Below are positions 51,336 to 63,590 of a stretch of 64,000 nt of DNA, piece after piece; the first letter of the stretch is position 1, and the number at the start of each line of letters is the position of its first letter. The position numbers and the translations under genes are program-made. The notes beneath the pieces were generated by a model. It saw only the letters and a program-made list of their open reading frames with translations, searched no databases and was not told the DNA's origin. Source of the stretch: Sipunculus nudus (Eukaryota; Annelida; Sipuncula; Golfingiida; Sipunculidae); the NCBI GenBank assembly GCA_026874595.1, contig CM049308.1, positions 43,843,327 through 43,907,326 on the forward strand, written 5' to 3'.

Positions 51336-52103
51336 TTTTTAATAAATAGTTAAACTCTTATATTATATGTTCTGCTTATAAGTTATATGGCCAAGTCAAA
51401 ATCTGTGTGACAATAGCACTCCATTTGTTAATAAAATAAATGAAATCAATCCTCTTCCCTGTCTCCAAAGATACTACCAAAATCATACATATGCTAAACA
51501 CCCACAACTCATAATACAGCTTATATTTATTTCCACACAAAACAAGCATGTGCCTCATTTCTAAATCATATTTTTTTATCATATATGACAGCTGAGCTCT
51601 GTGACCCATGGGTCCCTTGTTTGCTATCTGCATTTACTTTTTATAGGGAAAAAGCTGAAAAATCTTTAAAAGTCTTCTTCTTGTAAACAGTCCAGTCAGA
51701 TTGTTCAATATTTTACAGAAATGATCCCAGAGGCAAGCCCTCTCAAGTTTGTTCAAATGGTTTGCATTTGATGAATTTTAGTGGAGTTTCAAGAATTTGA
51801 ACAGTCATTTGGCCAAGTTAGCAAACTGACATAGTAATCTCAGAAATGACAGAAGCTAGGTTAACCAGGTATTTTGCAAATGTTGGTCACATGACTCATA
51901 TTGGAAGTTGCAGATTCTGTGGTACCACCGACATTGACCTGTTTTTTTATGGGCAAAAACCTCATAATTTCAGCCTCTTTCTGCTTATAATGTTTATGAT
52001 GAAACTGTCAAGTTGAATCCTTCAATTTTTCAAAAGAATTATCTTAGGAAGTGGTTCTTTTAATCATATCAGAAAAGCTTAAGTTGGTCTAATGGCCATT
52101 AGT

Positions 52104-52556
52104 AGCTCAGCTGACTGGAAGTCATCTGAGCTATAACGATCACCCTTTGTCTGGCCTTGGGTTAACAGAACACAAACAGTAACCACTGGACCTGGATTCT
52201 TCTAACTTGACATCAAGGAATCATTTGTTGACTATGAGGGCTCAAGACCTATTGAATTACAGACCTGTTAGAATTCTAATATGGCTGCCACAGCCCGATC
52301 GCTGATTTTCTGTCGCGCGCGATAACTCAACAACCTACTGCAGCTTTCCCAATTTACAGGGATCATTTGGTGACTATGAGGGCTCCAGACCTATTGAATT
52401 ACAGACTTGCTGAAAATCAAATATTGACAATGACTACATTGGTGATCTCTCTTGCACATATTATTTCAGACATATCTTTTTTAATATCATTTGATCCAGT
52501 TGGATTTTTTCCCTCATGCATATGGATAAAAACCTGTTTTTGTTTGTCATATTTTT
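52104..52556 (+). mobile_element. A10: head portion of a family A element
   Basis: The head AGCTCAGCTGACTGGAAGTC is at 52104. It includes an internal direct duplication (ttgactatgagggctc near 52220, tggtgactatgagggctc near 52368). It is interrupted by the B6 head at 52557; its remainder is not identified. Confidence 0.7.
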
Positions 52557-55500
52557 AGCGAACCTGTTAGCTTATGCAATGGTGTGGCGTCGTCCGGTGT
52601 CCGTCAGCTGTCGTCCATCGTCCGTCGTCTGTACGTTAACCCATACTATCTTGAAAACGGCAAGGGTTAGCATCAAGAAATTTTCTGCAAAAAATTAGTC
52701 ATCTAAAAAACTCTATCGGATTTTGCTTATTTTTTGGCCAACTGCATTTTCTAAGATTTTATAGAGAAATTGCTAAAAAAACTTTTAAAATCTTCTTCTC
52801 CAAAACTGAAAAAAGATTTGTGGCCGAGTTACAGCTAGTTGAATTAATCATCTGTCCAAAAAAGCATACTAAAATTACAATCTTAGAAACAGCTGGAGCT
52901 GTCATCACCAAATTTTATGCCAATGTTGGTCACATAGGTTATATCTGAAATTCAGGTATTGGTGGCGCCACCTGCATCGGCCTTTTTTGAACCGGGGGTC
53001 ATCAGTGCCCGTATCACACTGAGGGCTACAAAAAACTTCTTCTCTGAAACCATTTGGCCAAATTGTTTAATATCGCACAGAAATGATCCTAGGGGAGTGG
53101 TTTCTGAAGTTTGTTCAAATGGTCTCAGTTCGGTGACTTTTGGCTGAGTTATGGGAAGCTGAATTTAGTCATATGCCATAACAGCCCATTTTAGCTCAGT
53201 TGCTACAAAGATCTTCTTCTTAAAAACCACTTGGCCAAATTCTTAAATCTCACACATTAATTATCCTTAGATCATGATAATTCAAGTTTGTTCAAATGGT
53301 TTTGGTTCAGTGATTTTTGGCTGAATTATTGGAAGCTTAACTTAGCCATTTTGCTTTATTTTCCCATATGAGTTATAAACCTGCAAAATGTTTTTTGACT
53401 GACGCCACTGAGGCCAATTTGTTAGCGCACCTGTGAGCTTATGCGATGGTGTGGCGTCGTCAGGCATCCGTCGTCCGTTGTCCGTCGTCTGTACTTTAAC
53501 CCATACTAACTCGAAAACGGCAAGAGTTAACATCACGAAATTTTATGCAAAAATTAGTCGTCTGAAAAACTATCAGATTTGGCTTATTTTTTGGCTAACT
53601 GCATTTTCTTAGTTTTTATAGGGAAAAAGCTAAAAAAGCTTTAAAAATCTTCTTCTCCGAAACTGTTCAGCCATATTGTCCAATATTTCACAGAAATGAT
53701 CCCTGGAACAATCTGTCTCAAGTTTGTTTGAATGGTTTAAGTTCGGTAATTTTTGGCTGAGTTACAGCTAGTTGAACTTAGTCATCTGTCCAAAAAAGCA
53801 TACTAAAATTACAATCTTAGAAACGGCTGGAGCTATAATCACCAAATTTTATGCCAATGTTGGTCACATGAGTCATATCTTAAATTGAGGTATTGGAGGC
53901 GCCACCTGCATCGGCCTTTTTTGTACGGGGGTCATCAGTGCCCGTATCATACTGACAGCTACAAATAACTTCTTCTCTGAAACGATATGGCCAACTTGTT
54001 TAATATTGCACAGAAATGATCCTAGGGTAGTGCTTTTTCTGAAGTTTGTTCAAATGGTCTCAGTTCAGTGACTTTTGGCTAAGTTATGGGAAGCTGAATT
54101 TAGTCATATACCATAACAGCCCATTTTAGCTAAGTGGCTACAAAAATCTTCTTCTCAAAAACCACTGGGCCAAAGTCTTAAACTCACACATTAATTATCC
54201 TTAGATGTTGACAATTCAAGTTTGTTCAAATGGTTTTGGTTCAGTGATTTTTGGCTGATTTATGGGTAGCTTAACTGAGCCATTTTGCTGTATTTTCCCA
54301 TATGAGTTATAAACCTGTAAAACATTTTTAGACTGATGCCACTGAAGCCAGTTTGTTAAAAATTTTACAAGAATAATCCCTACAATAATTCTTATAATAA
54401 TTGTCATTATTGTTTCCACATGAATGATTTTGGCTGAATTATGGAGAATGAATTGAGTCATTTTACCATATATGTTAGCTGTGTGATGCTGTTACATCTA
54501 ATCTGGCACCAGTTTATCAGCATATATTACATCATGCCACTAGACATTTAGATTTCAGGTTATTTTTTGTTAATATTGACAAAGTTTTTTTAAAAGCTTT
54601 TAAAAAAATTAGATTTATGATTCAAGTTACCAGGCAATGGGATATTCATGGAAATTCAGCTCTCTGTGGCTATATAAAGACAACTGTGCATGGATTATAA
54701 ATTATTAGTATTACTACTCAACTTAATTCAAGAATTTGCCATCAATGAGGTATATCTGTATTTTAATTTTACATTCAGTATGCATCTGTAATAATTTTAC
54801 ATATATTCCTGATTTCTTTTTTTTTTATAAAAATTCAGCTGAAAAGCATTTTGTATTGGGAAAATTAATTTCAAAGTTATTTCAAGTAGGGACCACTTTT
54901 GTGTACAGATGGCAGCACTTGGTTTACCATAGGCAGATTGCCAGTGCCTTGATGTTGGCCATTAGCCAAAATGATGTCAGCTCTGTAAATAATTTTGGCA
55001 CAGTGCCAGGATTGGAAGAAGTGCAGCCAGGTATAGGTCAAGAGTTCGCTCAGTGCAGTAGCTGCATTCTATTTATAACTTTGGCAGACTGCCCACTGCA
55101 CCAGATTTGGCACTAGAGTTCAGCCTGGATCTATTTATAGCAGACTGACCTGCAACAGGTCAAGAGTTCTCTCAGTGCAGCCAAGTACAGGTCAAAAGTT
55201 CACTCAGTCTAGCCAGGTGCAGGTCAAGAGTTCACTCAGTGCAGTAGCTTGAGGCAGCAATTTGTCACAGATCACTTTGGGGCAACTGTCTTACTGACCT
55301 CTGACCTTTGCTCTGTGCCCAGTGTCCATATGTGCGTCTGTTTCCACACATAAACCCACATATCTCGGGAACCGTTTGACTGATAAGGCTAAAAATTTTG
55401 CACAAATGTACCTCTTGGATAGCTTTATACCATACACTAAAGATTATGGCACCACCTGCAACCATTTTTTGGACAGCATCCATCTGTTCATCTGCCTTGG

Positions 55501-57703
55501 GATAAAATCACTCATATCTCTGCATTGGTTGGACTTATCCACCTGAAATTTTGAATGTGTAAACATCCTGGACAGCTTTCTTGATTTTATGACGGGTGGC
55601 GCCACCTACATGTTTAAGCTGCAGACATCAAAGCTCATATCTCGGGAACCATTTGACTGACTGGGCAAAAATTTTGCATGTTTATAGATCTAACATAGCT
55701 CTTTATCATAGGCAAAACTTGTGGTGCCACCTGCAACCATTTTTTCACAGCTTCCGTCTGTTTGCTTGCCGTGGGATAAAATCACTTATATCTCGGCAGT
55801 GGTTTGACATATCTGCCTAAAATTTTGCAGGTTTATACCTCTTGGATAGCTTTCTGGATTTTGTGGCAGGTGGCGCCACCTACATTCACATTTAGGCTGC
55901 AGACATCCAAGCGCATATCTCGGGAACCATTTGACTGACTGGGCAAAAATTTTGCATGTTTATAGATCTCACATAGCTCTTTATCATATGCAAAACTGGT
56001 GGCGCCATCTGCAACCATTTTTGCACAGTGTTGATTTGTTCATCTGCCATGGGATAAAATCACATATCTCAGCAGTGGTTTGACTTATCCATCTGAAATT
56101 TTGCAGGTCTATACATCCTTGACAGCTTTCTTAATTTCGTGACAGGTGGTGCCACCTACATTCACATTACGCTGCAGACATCCAAGCTCATATCTCGGGA
56201 ACCATTTGACTGACTAGGCAAAAATTTTGCATGATTATAGATCTCACATAGCTCTTTATCATATGCAAAACTTGTGGTGCCACCTGCAACCGTTCTTGCA
56301 CAGGGTCCGTCTGTTTGTTTGCTGTGGGATAAAATCACATATATCTCGGCAGTGGTTTGACATATCTGCCTAAAATTTTGCAGGTTTATACATCTTAGAT
56401 AGCTTTCTGTACTTTGTGACAGATGGCGCTACCTACATTTATGTAGACGCCTCAGACATTCAGGCTTATATCTCAGGACTGGTTCGACATATCCCCCTGA
56501 AAATTTGCATGTTTATAGATCTCGCATAGCTCTTATCCATACCCAAAATTAGTTGCGCCACCGGCCACAATTTTTGCACAGTGTTCATCTGTTTGTCTGC
56601 CGTGGGCTAAAATCTCAGTAGTGGTTTGACTTATCTGCATAAAATTTTGCATTTTTATACATCCTTGTCAGCTTTCTTGATTTTCTGACAGGTGGGGCCA
56701 CCTACATTCACATTAACGCTGCAGACATCCAAGCTCATATCTCGGGAACCATTTGACCGATTTGGCAAAAATTTTGCATGTTTATAGATCTCACATAGCT
56801 CTTTATCATACACAAAACTTTTGGCGCCACCTGCAACCATTTTTACACAGCATTCGTCTGTTTTTTTTTTTGCCATGGGATAAATTACTCATATCTCGGC
56901 AGTGGTTTGACTTATCCACCTAAAATTTTGCAGGTTTAAACATCCTGGAGAGCTTTCTTGATTTTATGACAGGTGGCGCCACCTATATTCTTATTTATGC
57001 TGCAGACACCCAAGCTCATATCTAAGGAACCATTCGACAGATTGGGCAAAAATTTTGCATGTTTATAGATCTCACATAGCTCTTTATCAAACCCAAAACT
57101 GGTGGCGCCACCTGCAACCATTTTTGCACAGCGTCCATCTGTTTGTTTGCCGTGGGATAAAATTACTCGGCAGTGGTTTGACATATCTGCCTAAAATTTT
57201 GCAGGTTTATGGCTTCCTGGATTTTGTTGCAGGTGGCGCCACCTACATTTATTGATACGCTGCAGACATTCAGGCTTATATCTCAGGACTGGTTTGACAT
57301 ATCCCCCTGAAATTTTGCATGTGTATAGCTCATAGCTTTTAATCATACACAAAATTTGTTGCGCCACCTGCCACCATTTTTGCACAGCGTCCTTTAGTTG
57401 TGGGATAAAATCACTCATATACAAGTAGTGGTTTGCCTTATCTGCCCAAAATTTTGCAAAGAATACAACTTGGACAGTTTCTGGATTTTGTGGTAGGTGG
57501 CACAACCTACATACACATTTCAGCTGCAGACATCCAGGCTATTATGCAACACAACTCACTCTATTTCCCCTTGCCACTCAATCCATGCCTCGCTTCACCC
57601 TTCCCACTCTGATTTTGGCGGATACACGTAGTCGCTTGTTGACTACTCGTATTCTAGTTTTTGTGTTGTGTGCACCCATGCCAGAATTTCAGCAGTGATT
57701 TTT
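52557..57703 (+). mobile_element. B6/B7: family B elements with E4, tail truncated
   Basis: B heads are at 52557 (AGCGAACCTGTTAGC) and 53424 (AGCGCACCTGTGAGC); the second sits inside the first after ccaatttgtt. B sequence runs to about 55295, where E4 begins, and resumes briefly at 57658 (gtgttgtgtgcacccatg) until A11. The diagnostic B tail is absent. Confidence 0.7.
55295..57657 (+). mobile_element. E4: long family E element, 5' end deleted
   Basis: It begins abruptly at tgacctctgacctttgctct, fused to B sequence (ggggcaactgtcttac), so the 5' hairpin is missing. The 3' end is intact: GGCGGATAC, hairpin GTAGTCGCTTGTTGACTAC, TCGTATTCTAG. The core is the longest E array here, about eight units of 285 bp, each with two GGTGGC(G)CCACC palindromes. 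Confidence 0.85.
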
Positions 57704-59118
57704 AGCTCAGCTGACTGAAAGTCATCTGAGCTATAGCAATCACTCTTTGTCCGTCGTCCGTCTGTCTCTCCGTCTGTCTGTCTGTCCATCTGTCCGTCCG
57801 TTAACCAGGCATCAGGCTTCAATATCTCCTTAACTACATCACTGATGGTCATGATTTTTGGCATACATATTGATCATAAGATGTTCCATCAGTTTCTGCA
57901 GACTGGTGGCGCCACCTGTATTTTTTTTTTATTTTTTACGAATTTTTTTCTCTATTTTTGAGACCCTTACAAATGTGGACATCTGTTAACAGGGCACAAA
58001 TCGTCAAGACTGGACCTAGAATCTTCATTCCTGACATTGTGAGAGACCTATGAAAAGTCTTCATTGAAACCAGAAATTAGGTCTCTGTTACCCATATCCT
58101 TTGAGCTATGGGGCCCCAAAGTACCCCCAGAATAGTCAAAAATTTCATACAAAAACTTCAATATCTGATTAACTACATCACTGATGGTCATGATTTTTGG
58201 CATACATATTGATTATGAGATGTTTCATCAGTTTCTGCAGACTGGTGGCGCCACCTGTATTTTTAAATTTTTATGAATTGTTTTCTCTATTTTTGAGACC
58301 TTTAAGGATATGAACATCTGTTAACATAGCACAAATCATAACAACTGGACCTAGAATCTTCATTCTTTACACACAGGGAGACCCATAAAAAATCTCCATG
58401 GAAACCTGAAATTAGGTCTCTGTTACCCATATCCATTAAGCTGTATGGCTCCAAAATACCCCCCAGAATAATGAAAAATTTGATACAAAAATTCCAGTAT
58501 CTCAATAACTACAACACTGATGCTCATGATTTTTGGCATACATATTGATCATGACATGTTCCATCAGTTTTAGCAGACTGGGTTTGCCGCCACTATTTTT
58601 TCAAATTTTTATGAATTATTTTCTCTATTTTTGAGACCTTTAAAGATGTGGTTATCTGTCAACAGGGTACAAATTGTAACAACTGGACCTAGAATCTTCA
58701 TTCTTGTCATGCAAGGAGGCCCATGAAAAGTGTCTATGGAAACCTGAAATTAGGTGTCTGTTACCCATATCCTTCAAGCTATAGGACTCGAAAGTATCCC
58801 TCAGAATAATGGAAAATTTGATACAAAAGCTGAAGTATCTGAACAACTAATCCATAGAGCACCATGCTTCTTTGCATGGATATTGACCATTAAGTGTTTT
58901 TATTAGTTTCTGGAGACTGGTGGAGCCACCTGTATTTTTTTAAAGTGTACCCATTTTTCTCTATTTTTGAGATATATTAATACAGACACAATCTCAGCCT
59001 GTTGGTTAATCTGTTTGATGCTTCAGTTGAATGGTTATATACTACCATTCAGATGATAAATTTTCTTTTTGCAAATCTCTTCCCAGGCAGCTAAGCGTCA
59101 TGACCCATGGGTCACTTG
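57704..59118 (+). mobile_element. A11: family A element with 335-bp tandem core
   Basis: The head AGCTCAGCTGACTGAAAGTC at 57704 is followed by a (TCTG)/(TCCG) tract. The core of about 335-bp units (57840-58940, about three and a half copies) is the same unit as in A1. The tail CAGCTAAGCGTCATGACCCA + TGGGTCACTTG ends at 59118. At 1415 bp it shows the complete A subfamily to which A1 belongs. Confidence 0.88.
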
Positions 59119-59928
59119 TTACTATTTTAACGAATATTTTTCTATTTATTTACTATAAAATGACAACAATCATGTCAGTTTCTCAGCTGTGATTACATCT
59201 GGTGACCCAAAACCTGGTGTGTTTATTGATCACAAGTGGATGCCCTAAACTAATCACCCTGTCTGTCTGTCTGTCTGTTTGTTTTTTTGTTTGCGGAAAT
59301 CTTCGATTTCAGCAAGCATGTTAGTCAGTTCCGTATGTCCATTTGACTGTTTGTTGCTTGCCGGAATCAAAGATAGGGGTTTTTCATTTGATCAGATCCA
59401 AATGTTCCCTGCCTGTCTGCCTTGTAACCCTCCGTGGCTTTTGTTTTGGTCATGATCCGTCAAGGTCAAGGTCAGGGTCACCAAAAAACCTAAAAACGTG
59501 TTTTTTTTCCTGCATATCTTCGTCAATAATAAACAAAGCCAATCAAACTGTAGCTCATTCTATTAGCAAAAAGATGGCGACTAGCGCAACTGCAAAATAG
59601 TTCCATTCTGCCGTTACCATGGGTACGCATTTTGGGGAAAAATTCAGGAAATTTGAATTTTTTTTTAACTTTGCTATTTTTAAAGCTAGAGACGTCTGTT
59701 TTTTTTTTTTGTTGTTTTTTTTTTTTGCGTTAGGTGGGATTCAATGAGCTTTTTATCATACAATAGCAAGTCTCGTAGAATCTCATACCACTTCTCGTCA
59801 AACAAGATCTTTCGAGATTTCATTAAATGTGACCTAGAGGTTGCAATTTTAGAACAATGGCTTTGAAAGTGGTGTATTTTATTGTAATTTATAAATATCT
59901 CGAAATCGTTTTTTTTTTTTTTTGGAAA

Positions 59929-59947
59929 TAGCCACCAGGGGGTGTGG
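59929..59947 (+). promoter_or_regulatory. CTCF-like site 1
   Basis: TAGCCACCAGGGGGTGTGG matches the bilaterian CTCF core CCACCAGGGGGCGC except for T in the GCGC part. It is the first of three sites in related tandem units. Confidence 0.45.
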
Positions 59948-60347
59948 TATGTGAAACACTGTAACATATCATTTTTCTGCAATATCTGAAAAAATATTAA
60001 ACATGTCACAATTTTTATTATCGTATCTAAAACTAGGATCATTTTCATATTCCTCTGCCCATGTAGCTTTGCGCTGCGGTTACCATGGTTACCTAATTTA
60101 GGGGTAAAACTTGGCAATCTGAAAATATGGAACTTTTGCTTCTGTCTCTGTTAAAATTTATACTACAGAGGTCTAGTGTTTGCAAGTCTCGTCTCACAAT
60201 ATCTCGTACAATATCTCGTCAAACGGATATTTCGAGATACCGCTTAGTGAAAGACTAGAGTTCACAAGTATGCAGTAATCATTTTGAAACTGATATATCT
60301 TATGTCTGACATTTATATCCAGAAACGTATTTTTCATTTTCCGGATA

Positions 60348-60366
60348 TGGCCGCTAGGGGGCGCTG
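60348..60366 (+). promoter_or_regulatory. CTCF-like site 2
   Basis: TGGCCGCTAGGGGGCGCTG is a near-perfect match to the CTCF consensus TGGCCASYAGRKGGCGCTR. It has the same orientation as the other two. Confidence 0.6.
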
Positions 60367-60666
60367 CACTTAAACCTCCCCAACATATCATGTTTTGGAC
60401 ATCTCCAAAACTGTAAACCTCAGTTACAGAAACTATAGCTTGGTCTTTCCTCTGGGTCTTCTCCATAACTTGAGTAAGTCATCTGGTCTTAATCTCGTTT
60501 CACTTTGTTGGTATGTCTGTCTGTTTGTCAGTTGTCCTCAAATCCACCTGCTTGCTGGTTCTTCGCCTAATAGCATTCTACATGCCACAGTTTTAATGGA
60601 ATCCTTTTGAAACTGGTACATGTTATGTCTAACACTAATATTTCGAAACGTATTTTTTTCTGAATA

Positions 60667-60685
60667 TGGCCGCTAGGGGGCGCTG
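60667..60685 (+). promoter_or_regulatory. CTCF-like site 3
   Basis: The 19 bases are identical to site 2 and the flanks are similar (ctccccaacatatcat follows both), so this is a duplicated unit. Confidence 0.6.
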
Positions 60686-60936
60686 CACACAAACCTCCCC
60701 AACATATCATTTTCTGGCCATATCTCCAAAACTATTTATCTAAGGCCAGACTTTTTTAATTTTTCGGTTTATAAACCCGCCGACCTCCGATATCCTCATT
60801 TCAGAAAAAAAAATAAAATTGGCATTTTGACTTTTTTTCCTTTTATATTGCGTCGCTGAATCCAACACGGTTGTGGACAAATGAAATGTTCAGTGACCGT
60901 GTGTATTTGATCACCTCAAACGTTAGAACTCTTATG

Positions 60937-61027
60937 ATTGGCTAATAAGGTCACTTTCGTAATGACAGATGGAGGGTTTAAGCCAATCACAAAAGGGTAT
61001 CCTTGGGCCATAAATGCAATTGATTGG
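60937..61027. promoter_or_regulatory. Cluster of three CCAAT boxes
   Basis: GATTGGCTAAT (ATTGG at 60937), AGCCAATCAC (CCAAT at 60983) and GATTGGCC (ATTGG at 61023) fall within 91 bp. They could mark a promoter for the gene whose exon appears at 63934, but no TATA box or first exon is evident. Confidence 0.3.
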
Positions 61028-61803
61028 CCATCCATTAGTCAAAAGATTCAGCAGGGAAATTGAGAATTCTTGGAGAGTTTTCAAAGTTCGTTTTCTGCAC
61101 TACAGTACATTTTTAAACCAGCGTTTATGTCATATTTACCTCTTTAAACATATTTGTTTTAGATAGATGTGAATTAGAAAAGAAAACTAGTTTGGTTGCA
61201 TAGCGGCTTTACCAGCTTGCCACTGTTAATAACTTGCTGGATTTACAAACAAATTTACTTCTAAGACTAATAATTGCACTCAAAGTCAGACGCTATTTAT
61301 AACTGCAAATTGGCTGTTTCACAAGTTTACTCTTTAAAAATATTATAACTTGTCAAAAGTTAAAAACGTAGTCTTGTAACGCTTTAAAGAACAGATGAAA
61401 TTATATACTGCATGAGGTCGTCATGTATTCTTTGAAAACTCCAGGAATTCTTAGGGTTTCTGCAGGATTTCCGACTATCTGTAGTGTTAGTGGCGCGGGT
61501 TTACGTGAAGCGTAGGCTTTGCGGGTATTTTTAAAGTCAATACAAAAGCAAGCTAAAATGAAAGCCATTTAAAATGCAGAAACTTTGAAAGGATTCATTT
61601 AATTGTTCCAAACGGATGTGATGGAAGCTTTGATGTGTATGGATGCCGCTAAAGCAATACCGGACTGACAGTGGCCAAGTGACGGCATATTAATTTAATT
61701 GAATACGGTACGTGCTGTCACGGCCGTGGTAAGAAATGCAGATCTTTATTAATAAATAAAGATTATTAATACTTTTTAAACTTTTGAAATAGTTGAATTA
61801 TTC

Positions 61804-61903
61804 AATGTGATCACCAATGGAAACGTCACTTTATTAGCAGTTGTTGTATATTCAAATGTGATCTCCAATGGAAATGTCACTTTATTAGCAGTTGTATATT
61901 CAA
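61804..61903 (+). repeat. Tandem duplication of about 51 bp
   Basis: The segment aatgtgatcaccaatgg...tattc is followed directly by a second, slightly shorter copy. It explains the duplicated reading in the short frame here. Confidence 0.85.
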
Positions 61904-62357
61904 ACAAAAAAAGGAAAGGTCATGGTCATGAATCAAACCACTCCGACTCGAGTTCCATGCTGTTGACATTTGATAGTATAATAGGCGAATAACTGCAAGT
62001 TGCATATTGTCATTGATATTGTCATTCACGACTGAAAAATAAAAATTGCAGTCTATCATGCTAGCAGTGAATATTTAGTTTTCTCCTTGCATATATGACA
62101 AAAATATATTATTTGTATTTGTATAAGTATTTGACTGGTCTTTAATTTGTAAATCTTTATAAAATAGGCAAGTCACTTGGCAGGGACAGTGACTGAAGTT
62201 TTATTTCAGGTGTGTATGAAATCATATATAACTTAATAAGTTTTACTGTTTAAACTTTTTATTTGTCATTATTTTACCGTCGCTGACATTTGAATGGCTT
62301 GAAATAACATGGCACACGCATAATTCATGTGGAAAACTCAAAGGGATTTTAATTTTT

Positions 62358-63590
62358 AGCTCAGCTGACTTTCAGTCATGCTGGGCTATAGCGATGGGTC
62401 TTTGTCCGGCGTCCTTCCGTCTGTCCGTCCGGCCGGCCGGCCGTCCGGCCGGCCGGACAGACAGACGCAGGGCACAAATCGTAACCGTAGGGGCTAGGGC
62501 CATGAACCCTATGCAGTCTTAGAGGTTATAAAAAGATCTCCTTGCAAACCTGAAATTAGGTCACTGCGACCTATATTCTCGTAGTTATGGGGTGTGTTTG
62601 CACCCCCCAGATATAACTCTTTGAGACAAAATTTTCATCCCAAACCTTCCATCTTTCACATACAGCTCACCTACCAACAGGGGAAGAACCATAATTTTTT
62701 GTATATCAAAAGGTCAAAGGTCAAGGTCACAGGAGCCTCTTCTTTGAAAAGCCTGTGGATGCATTTTAAGCCAACCCTTTCATCCCAATTCTTTGATCTT
62801 TCACATATAGCTCACCTACTAAGTTGAAGAAGAATCCTATAGATTTTGAGGTCACAAGGTCAAAGGTCAGGGTCACAGGATCCACTTCTTTGAAAAGGTA
62901 GTGGACACATTTGAAGCTAGACTTTTCATTCCAAACCTTCCAGCACTGATATCGCTTCTCTGCCAACAGGGGAAAAGACCTGTTGATTTTGAGGTCAAAG
63001 GTCAAGTTCACAGCACCCACTTCTTGCGTGGAGTCATTTTCAGGCAAACTTTTCAATCTGTACCTTCCATCTGTCATATATGGCTTACCTACCAATAAGG
63101 GAAGAAGCCTATTGATGTTAAGGTCAAAAAGTCAAAGGTCAAGGTCACAATATTTAATTGTTCTAAATGCTTGTGAGCATATTTCAAGTGTAACTGTTCA
63201 ACCCAAACCTTCAGTCTTTCACATATGCAACATCTATGCATCACTCAGTTTGACTCAAACTTCATATTTATGGGTCTTTTTGCTTGAATAAATAACTTAT
63301 TGATTTTGGGGTCAGCTGGTCAGCAGGTTAAAGGTTGCAGGTCAAAGTTATTCACCCATTGGTTGCCAAGTAATTACACCAGATTTAAGTGGTCAGTAGT
63401 TACCCATCATTTAGAAAGAATCCAGTTGATATATGGGCAAAAGGCCAAGGTCATAGGTCAGGGATGTTCACAATTACTTATTTTATAGACCATCTCTATT
63501 TTTCTTGTATATATAACCATCCCACTCCAGCTGGTACATCTCCCTGTGTGGCTGTAATTGTGAGTGACACTGGTGACATATGACTCCCTT
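62358..63590 (+). mobile_element. A12: A-headed element with D-like AGGTCA core
   Basis: The head AGCTCAGCTGACTTTCAGTC is at 62358, then a GC palindrome (62418-62467), the phrase cagggcacaaatcgtaacc, and 180- to 240-bp degenerate units with ggtcaaaggtcaaggtcac to about 63460. A clear A tail is missing; TGACTCCCTTTTG near 63581 may be a decayed one. It is a hybrid of an A head and a core resembling family D. Confidence 0.65.
62418..62467. repeat. GC-rich palindrome in A12
   Basis: CGTCTGTCCGTCCGGCCGGC is mirrored by GCCGGCCGGACAGACAGACG, giving a stem of more than 20 bp with a few mismatches. It replaces the simple (TCCG)n tract of other A heads. Confidence 0.85.

Larger units (their letters stand above)
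38892..51619 (+). mobile_element. A6: family A element containing A7 and A9
   Basis: The head is at 38892. The left part ends 39120 (acctcaattttttatt) and continues at 46594 (ttaaaaacctattttcacac), exactly as read uninterrupted at 48934-48970. The tail CAGCTGAGCTCTGTGACCCA ends at 51619. Removing A7 (39121-46593) and A9 (48713-51335) leaves 2632 bp. Confidence 0.88.
36990..52103 (+). mobile_element. B5: family B element containing A6
   Basis: The head AGCGAACCTGTGAGCTTATG is at 36990, with a second B head inside at 38325. B sequence stops at 38891 (ggtttattttt) where A6 begins and resumes at 51620 (gctatctgcatttac...tttatagggaaaaagctg), as in the uninterrupted copy at 26280-26340. It has no B tail; it is cut by the A10 head at 52104. 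Confidence 0.75.
59630..60720 (+). repeat. Degenerate tandem units, three copies, carrying the CTCF-like sites
   Basis: Shared landmarks are ctcgtcaaac...tttcgaga, gaaacgtattttt and a G-rich site followed by aacatatcat.tt. Spacing between sites is 419 and 319 bp. Copies differ by insertions and substitutions. Confidence 0.7.
59119..62357. other. Low-repeat stretch with no recognised gene
   Basis: No family A-F head or tail. It contains a (CTGT)n run near 59260, degenerate tandem units with CTCF-like sites (59630-60700), CCAAT boxes (60937-61027) and a 51-bp duplication (61804-61903). Open frames here are short and show no recognisable protein. Confidence 0.6.

Noticed and set aside
59686-60466. 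Minus-strand frames of 143 and 90 codons
   Set aside because: They cross T-runs and the degenerate tandem units, with low-complexity Lys tracts and no recognisable domain.
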